Positions 59,150-64,000 of a stretch of 64,000 nucleotides of DNA are shown here, in pieces (position 1 is the first letter of the stretch; the number at the start of each line of letters is the position of its first letter). The stretch is from Calliopum simillimum (lineage: Eukaryota; Arthropoda; Insecta; Diptera; Lauxaniidae), in contig OX638370.1 in the NCBI GenBank assembly GCA_951812925.1, forward strand, positions 94,502,897 to 94,566,896. The letters are read 5' to 3'. The notes under the pieces are model-generated. The model was not told the origin of the DNA. It did not search any database and was given only the letters and a program-made list of their open reading frames with translations. The translations under genes were made by a program, and so were the position numbers.

Positions 59150-59886
59150 TCAACTCAACTGCCTCTCTTCCAATTCAGTTGTGGCCTCCAATTTAGCTTT
59201 CATTAGATACTTGACAAATTCCTTTTGCGTGCGAAAACCTTTAATAGGGAATTTACCAAAACGTCCATTTGTCTTGGCCACGGCATAATAGACAGGATAA
59301 GCACCAGGTGCCACACGTACGCGCATGCGTTTACCTACGACCTGACCATCAAGACCCTCCTGATCGTAGAGAAAGTGCAGATGCTTTTTCTTTTGGCGCG
59401 GCTTCTGTACTTTAGCTTCGGGAAAATTTCGCACAATTGGCGAATCACTAGCACTTTCAGCTTCCACCTCAGCCTGTGGACGAGGACGACGTAGATTCAC
59501 ATAGTTCCGATGCACTGGTGGCATCAAAGATTGTATATTATATAGTGATGAATCCACATTGCCCGTTGTGGGATCATCACGTAGGGGCGGTAAATCCAAC
59601 GGATTAACACGTATTACCTTTTGTGTTTTATTTTCAATGTCTGGTATTACATCTTCTGTGATGACAACGTATTTTTCATCATTATGATGTTGTATCTCTT
59701 CAATGGGTTGAGGTATTGATTCAGCATTGCTAAGTATTAGCAATAGCGCAAAGGTCTGAGGAAACAAACAAAAAAATTAAATTGTAAAAATCAAATTAAA
59801 AATTAATCAAAATACTGTTCGGTCATCATTATTTGGTGTTGATTAATTGTTATAGGGCTTACCAGCAGCAGTTGACAGCTTTTCAT
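59150..59886 (-). CDS. Secreted protein of unknown function, two exons
   Basis: Exon 1 is 59863-59886 (ATG, 8 codons, MKSCQLLL) and ends at a GTAAGC donor. The intron is 59756-59862 (107 bp) with a pyrimidine-rich acceptor ending CCTCAG. Exon 2 is 59150-59755. The splice is phase 0 and the joined protein has 209 residues. Joining completes a signal peptide (hydrophobic core TFALLLILSNA, likely cut near residue 20-21), so the product should enter the secretory route. There is one N-glycosylation sequon (NKT at about 50-52), a Pro/Glu-rich middle, a basic patch (KPRQKKKHLHF, about 123-133) and a C-terminal block rich in Arg, Tyr and Phe (about 134-195) that looks like the conserved part. The sequence is much less AT-rich than its surroundings and has good codon use. 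I do not recognise the family; a cuticle, salivary or extracellular-matrix role is possible but not shown. Confidence 0.85.
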
Positions 59887-60083
59887 ATTGCGCAAAATTT
59901 TGCGACTCCAATTGTTGTTGGAATTAAAAAGATGACACAAAAAAAAAATCACCAAAATTGTTTTACAAGCTTACAAGTTAAGTATATTTGACAAGACTTT
60001 TTGTTGTTTTTCTTTTTTATTCTTCGAATAGAATCTTTGACTCACGGCACGATGACTTCCTACAAGCAGTGTGAAATGTTGAC

Positions 60084-60121
60084 GACTGATCGGCTTGTAA
60101 GCTATTGTGTTAAGTTTTATG
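60084..60121 (-). promoter_or_regulatory. Candidate TATA/Inr promoter of the secreted-protein gene
   Basis: On the minus strand CATAAAA (60115-60121) lies 32 bp before the A of ATCAGTCGT (predicted start 60087), which matches the fly initiator TCAGTY. The resulting 5' UTR would be about 200 nt. TATA-to-Inr spacing is right; no downstream element is evident. Another TSS is possible. Confidence 0.4.
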
Positions 60122-60654
60122 TCTCTAATGTTGATGACAAGCGTTCGATTCGATTCGTTCGTACCGCATGTCATTAGAAAAATCAGCAAAAATAACAAAA
60201 TACCAACTAAAAAGGGGGGCCGAGAAAAAACATCACATCACTAACCTTTTCTACCAGACTTCGACTTCGACTTCGAATAAAAATCACGACAAAACAAACA
60301 ACGAAATAAACACCAAATTCCACATGATGATCATGACAAGCGTTCTTAGTGACGTTGCGGCGCACAGTGGGGCATGATAGCGAAACTTCGTGGAAATATG
60401 TATAAATATATTCGAGTATATGGGCATATCCGAAAATAACCTCCTCTTATATGACCCAGGTTTTAAGAAAAAATGTTTTCCATGTTCAATAACCAAATGT
60501 GTTAGAAGATATTCCTAGACGTATAAAATGAAATTCCTAATAGGTGAACAAAGAAATTTCGATCCGAGATGGTGTCAGGAGTTCGTTTTATCTAAAATTT
60601 TTGGGAAAATCGAGATTTCCGATAATATACGGGAGAACATATATTTCAGAATTA
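60122..60654. other. Upstream flank of the secreted-protein gene
   Basis: A short CGACTTCGACTTCGA run is at about 60257-60275; no second gene is seen. Confidence 0.4.
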
Positions 60655-61145
60655 GTAGATATGTTACGGGGCACCTTTCGAAATATTCTGGAGTAAAATT
60701 CAGAAAAATCGTATGTGGGTCGTGGCGACAAAATGGGTTAAAATGTCTAAATCGCTCATTACGTATGTGGCCTAAATTTTGAAGAAATTTTAGCAAACTC
60801 TTTGATAAAAAATAAATTGATGTTGTGTATAATATTTTTTTAATTTAAGCGCCTCCGAGTAGAAAATTAAAAAACGAAAAATTTGGGGTAAAAAAATTCG
60901 ATTTTTGGCGATATGCGTTTGAGCACACCATAGCGACACATAAGGCAAGTTAGCATAATATCTTACAAATATTCCGTAATAAATTTCAGAAAAATCGTAT
61001 GTGGGTCGTAGCGACAGAATGGGAAATGTCTAAATCGCTCTTTATGCTCACATAACAGGTCCGAAAATTCTGAAAAAATTCAAGCAAATTCCTTGACAAA
61101 AAATAAATCGAATTTGTTTATGATGTTTTTTTTGATTTAACCCCT
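60655..61145 (+). repeat. Tandem duplication, unit about 287 bp
   Basis: CAGAAAAATCGTATGTGGGT occurs at about 60698 and 60985. Both units continue with CGT-GCGACA-AATGGG, AATGTCTAAATCGCTC and AAAAAATAAATTGA in the same order. Units are diverged and noncoding. Confidence 0.7.
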
Positions 61146-61789
61146 TGAGACCGAAGCCTAGACCCTTGTAGATATCGAAAAATTAACTTCGGATTCAGTC
61201 TTCTTGAGCTTAAAATAAGAAAAAAAACTAGGTCCGGAAAAATTCCTCGTAGCCGGAAATGGTGGAGTCATATTACACAGTGCAACAAAAAAAATACAAA
61301 AAATTTTTTGAATGCTGTTCCTGAAAGCTCATGATGTTATTAGTAAAACCCTACATGTGTTTCGCTTGTTTATAGTACTATAAAAATTGCTTCAAAACTG
61401 CTTTTTCAAAGTTGCCACGGCTTTGAGATTTTGTTTTCCTATCTTTAACGAAGTTGTAGATGTAGACTAAAGGTAGGAAAGCGTTCAAGAAACTTATCCA
61501 AAAAAATTGGGTTTTGGGCCACAAAATCACAAAAATGGGAAAAAATTTAACCATTTTTGGTCAAAGCTATAAAACCGTTCCGTATTTTGCCAAACAATTA
61601 AAACAAAATTGAAGTCCAGACTACACTGAACAACTCTCTAGAGCTTGTCAATAGCATTCGAGCACTTCCTGATACTAATTTTAATTAAAACAGTGATGTA
61701 TGGAAAAATACTTGGGGTCCTATGTGACCCCATCGGTCTCAAAGGGTTAAGCCTCCATGATGAGCAAAAAACGAAAACGGGAAAACAAG
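61146..61789. other. Gene-less stretch
   Basis: No gene is supported. The minus-strand frame at 61638-62069 (143 codons) overlaps the V repeat and starts with hydrophobic, Cys-rich residues; it is probably chance. Confidence 0.35.
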
Positions 61790-61935
61790 ATAGTTCAATG
61801 ATATTTGGTGCGTGGGCTTCGTTGTTAAAGTTAGCTCGTGGGATTAAAAATAAGCGAAATCGGTCAATGGACACGCCTACAGCCCATACAAAAAATGTTT
61901 TAAGAACGCAATAATAACAGCGATTATTTGTAATA
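61790..61935 (-). repeat. Dispersed repeat V, inverted copy
   Basis: The reverse complement matches 54346-54480: GCGTTAT, GGACACGCCTAC/GTAGGCGTGTCC, TTAGCTCGTGGGATT/AATCCCTCGGGCTAA. Confidence 0.55.
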
Positions 61936-62162
61936 ACGCAAGCAAAATACAAGTAAATACTAAAAATAATAAACACAAGCGCTATGCAAAAATAGTATAA
62001 TATCGATGACTCACAACGGCAGGGCAATGCATATAAAGGGAAAAAACAAAGAAATTGGAATTTTTGCATGTGCTGTGTTTTTCTTGTAGCTGTGATTCTC
62101 GTCTAATCTATGCTAAAAGTTAAATAAAGTATGCTTGCAGAATTCTATAAGATGTCGGCAAA
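61936..62162. other. Gene-less spacer
   Basis: Nothing is recognised. Confidence 0.35.
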
Positions 62163-62230
62163 GCGTCTGATGAGGAATTGACTTATTATAGTCAATTTTG
62201 ACCTGTGGTGGGTCCCGAAACTAGTAACGC
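62163..62230 (+). ncRNA. Hammerhead-ribozyme-like motif (weak)
   Basis: GCGT-CTGATGAG ... CGAAAC-TA-GTA-ACGC has the hammerhead order: a 4-bp helix I (GCGT/ACGC), the CUGAUGA and GAAA core strands, a 2-bp stem III (AC/GU) and a GUA cleavage triplet. Helix II is irregular: the 40-nt segment forms its own hairpins (AATTGAC/GTCAATT and GACC/GGTC) and only the first two pairs are good. The eight-base core alone is expected by chance about twice per window. Confidence 0.25.
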
Positions 62231-62409
62231 AAACCAGCCTTCCGATACATTTTTTTGCTTTTTTTATTTATGTGTATTTTTGCCTTGTTTTTTGTGTTTT
62301 TATTGTTGTTTTACTCAAAAACACTGAACAGTAAGCTCCGACCACCAATGTATTTTCATTGTTGGTAGCTAATAAATAAACACAAGCTCTGAGCAAAAAA
62401 TAGACGAAT

Positions 62410-62605
62410 TAGGACTTGAGGGCGTGGCACATTCCATATTAGCAAAAGTTTCAAAAAGCTGTACTGAAAGTGTTTTTTAAGGTTATGAAACCAAATTTTG
62501 AGCAGACACTTGGAATAGTTAGTGCACAATCTAAGCAATAACTAAGTGAATTCAATCAAGAAGGCGTGGCACCTCCCGTACTAGCCAAATTTTCAAAATA
62601 CTGCA
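62410..62605 (-). repeat. Repeat W, inverted uninterrupted copy
   Basis: CGTGGCAC occurs at about 62423 and 62565, the same 142-bp period as 51560/51702. Beyond it, GCTCAGAGCTTGTGTTTATT (complement) matches the W sequence next to the Tc1-like insertion. Confidence 0.65.
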
Positions 62606-62718
62606 GTGTAGGGTATATTATTTTTTGATTAAATTGTTTTTGTTCGATCTGTTGGAGCAAACTTGCCTAGGTTATTAAAACACTAGTGCATTAATTTTAA
62701 TTTTCTTTAATATTTTTC

Positions 62719-62751
62719 GACGTTTCGTCAACAAATCGTTGACCTCATCAG
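62719..62751 (-). ncRNA. Hammerhead-ribozyme-like core, left arm
   Basis: On the minus strand CTGATGAG, a 6-bp helix II (GTCAAC/GTTGAC with a GATTT loop), CGAAAC and GTC follow directly. Hammerhead ribozymes with minimal stem III are known in Penelope-like elements. ACGT at the stem III position is self-complementary, so pairing could require a dimer. A good helix I is not evident, so cleavage is uncertain. Confidence 0.5.
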
Positions 62752-63124
62752 GTTAACACTATAAATATACAATAGTTAAATCAATACAATATTTTTTAAC
62801 ACTAATCACACAAACTTACAAAATTATTACAAAAAAATTTTTTAAAAAATCACAAATGTCAAACAGTGACACAGACCTCTGATTAAAAGTAAGTAATATT
62901 AAAGTTAGATCTTAACATAACCAAAAGTGAACAATAAAATGTTTAAAGAAACATGTAAAGCAACATCAAAAAATGTGTATCAACAAGAGACATATAAAAA
63001 ACATTGAAATGTATAAGAGTAAAAAACTATTCTCAACCATCAGCTAATAAACCGTACATTTCACAGTAGTTACACTGGTAGTCAAAAATTTTTTTATAAT
63101 TAATATGAACTTCTATTTTTATTT

Positions 63125-63397
63125 TTAAGATTGAAAGTTTTTTTGTAATAGCCGTTTGTAGGTGTTATTTAATTTACAAACATCTTCCTGTCTATTGATG
63201 TTGTTTTTATCACTGTTGATAAACATCATCTCAGACAGTAATCTTTTTTTGTAGTCGTTTTCACTATCTACAATTTTAACACCTTGAAAATCAAAAGTAT
63301 GTTTATTGGTAACAATGTGATTGTAAATAACATGATCGGGATTTTTGTTTCGTTTATGTTCATTTATGCGTTCTTTTAAACTTCTCTTGGTTTCCCC
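63125..63397 (-). pseudogene. Penelope-like GIY-YIG endonuclease, C-terminal fragment
   Basis: The open frame GETKRSLKERINEHKRNKNP ... SEMMFINSDKNNINRQED ... NTYKRLLQKNFQS ends at TAA (63125-63127) and gives 90 residues. It contains the C-terminal two thirds of the endonuclease domain: the VGETKRSLKxRINEH strand-helix with its Arg, the His-Thr-Phe-Asp-Phe segment, and the Glu of SEMMFI, a known catalytic position. The GIY and YIG strands and the whole reverse transcriptase are missing; the frame is cut at the palindrome CCCCATGGGG (63394-63403), which is the inversion junction. In intact elements this nuclease nicks the target for reverse transcription. Confidence 0.8.
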
Positions 63398-63406
63398 ATG
63401 GGGAAC

Positions 63407-63499
63407 AACAGTGATAAAAACAACATCAATAGACAGGAAGATGTTTGTAAATTAAATAACACCTACAAACGGCTATTACAAAAAAACTTTCAATCTTAA
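63407..63499 (+). pseudogene. Penelope-like endonuclease, duplicated C-terminal tail
   Basis: The right arm repeats the last 30 codons (NSDKNNINRQEDVCKLNNTY to NFQS) and the stop TAA (63497-63499) on the plus strand. It is too short to fold and is part of the inverted duplication. Confidence 0.75.
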
Positions 63500-63872
63500 A
63501 AATAAAAATAGAAGTTCATATTAATTATAAAAAAATTTTTGACTACCAGTGTAACTACTGTGAAATGTACGGTTTATTAGCTGATGGTTGAGAATAGTTT
63601 TTTACTCTTATACATTTCAATGTTTTTTATATGTCTCTTGTTGATACACATTTTTTGATGTTGCTTTACATGTTTCTTTAAACATTTTATTGTTCACTTT
63701 TGGTTATGTTAAGATCTAACTTTAATATTACTTACTTTTAATCAGAGGTCTGTGTCACTGTTTGACATTTGTGATTTTTTAAAAAATTTTTTTGTAATAA
63801 TTTTGTAAGTTTGTGTGATTAGTGTTAAAAAATATTGTATTGATTTAACTATTGTATATTTATAGTGTTAAC

Positions 63873-63905
63873 CTGATGAGGTCAACGATTTGTTGACGAA
63901 ACGTC
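63873..63905 (+). ncRNA. Hammerhead-ribozyme-like core, right arm
   Basis: Same sequence as the left-arm core on the opposite strand: CTGATGAG, GTCAAC-GATTT-GTTGAC, GAAAC, GTC. It sits about 25 bp from the outer end of the arm, as expected for a motif in the terminal region of a Penelope-like element. Confidence 0.5.
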
Positions 63906-64000
63906 GAAAAATATTAAAGAAAATTAAAAACAATTTAATCAATAATGGAGAGCAATTATCTTCCAAATAATATATTATTTTTTGCCCAGGCCAGGCCAAA

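Larger units (their letters stand above)
62695..63929. mobile_element. Penelope-like element, 3' end in inverted duplication
   Basis: Arms of 524 bp (62695-63218 and 63406-63929) are reverse complements, apparently without mismatch, around a 187-bp spacer. The minus strand of spacer plus left arm encodes the end of a GIY-YIG endonuclease of the Penelope type followed by a 3' region of about 430 bp. The right arm repeats only the last part. Penelope-like elements are known for 5' truncation and inverted or tandem partial copies, which fits. Outside the arms, AAACAATTTAATCAA at 63928 recurs inverted at about 62620, so the left arm is preceded by an extra piece of about 58 bp. Confidence 0.8.

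Noticed and set aside
61638..62069. 143-codon minus-strand frame
   Set aside because: Overlaps repeat V, and its sequence shows no domain; likely chance.

Overview
The window is eukaryotic, AT-rich, gene-poor DNA, most likely intergenic or intronic sequence of a brachyceran fly. This rests on the family mix: mariner elements of two types, a Tc1-like element with IR/DR ends, a Penelope-like element, many TA-flanked inverted-repeat elements, fly-style CAA/CAG microsatellites, a short spliced gene with TATA and Inr signals. A tephritid or muscoid fly is plausible, but the species cannot be fixed from the sequence alone. No bacterial operon, rRNA or CRISPR array is present.

Only one host gene is well supported. 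It is a two-exon secreted-protein gene on the minus strand (CDS 59150-59886) with a 107-bp intron, a signal peptide made across the splice, a candidate TATA/Inr promoter near 60087 and a poly(A) signal near 59005. Two other candidate core promoters (about 24625 and 46287) are weak.

The rest is layered repeats. Layout: 1-3.1 kb small repeats; 3.1-4.4 kb a dead DD37E Tc1/mariner-superfamily element; 7.6-8.8 kb a TA-flanked element whose end motif recurs inside; 9.2-10.0 kb a perfect 109-bp inverted-repeat element; 14.2-15.1 kb and 50.3-51.2 kb two copies of the same internally deleted mariner; 19.8-20.4 kb a MITE with another MITE nested in it; 20.4-21.7 kb a full-length DD41D mariner with broken transposase; 21.7-22.7, 25.4-26.4 and 28.8-29.8 kb long inverted-repeat elements; 26.7-27.3 kb tRNA-like units; 30.0-30.5 kb a Transib-like element with a 5-bp target duplication; 31-31.6 kb a 48-bp minisatellite; 32.0-32.9, 36.7-37.4 and 51.9-52.8 kb further TA-GGGG elements; 51.8-54.3 kb a nearly intact Tc1-like transposon with one of those elements inserted in its left end; 62.7-63.9 kb an inverted duplication of the 3' end of a Penelope-like element carrying a GIY-YIG coding remnant and a hammerhead-ribozyme-like core in each arm.

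The most interesting signals are (1) three sequence-unrelated families of TA-flanked elements that share one layout: ends beginning GGGGA, a copy of the end motif about 205 bp in, a reversed copy further on, and a doublet at the right end; (2) the Penelope inverted duplication with hammerhead-like motifs; (3) tRNA-like B boxes followed by T runs inside several repeats; (4) a well-dated nesting series at 51.5-54.6 kb. All interpretation is by eye; no alignment or database search was run.
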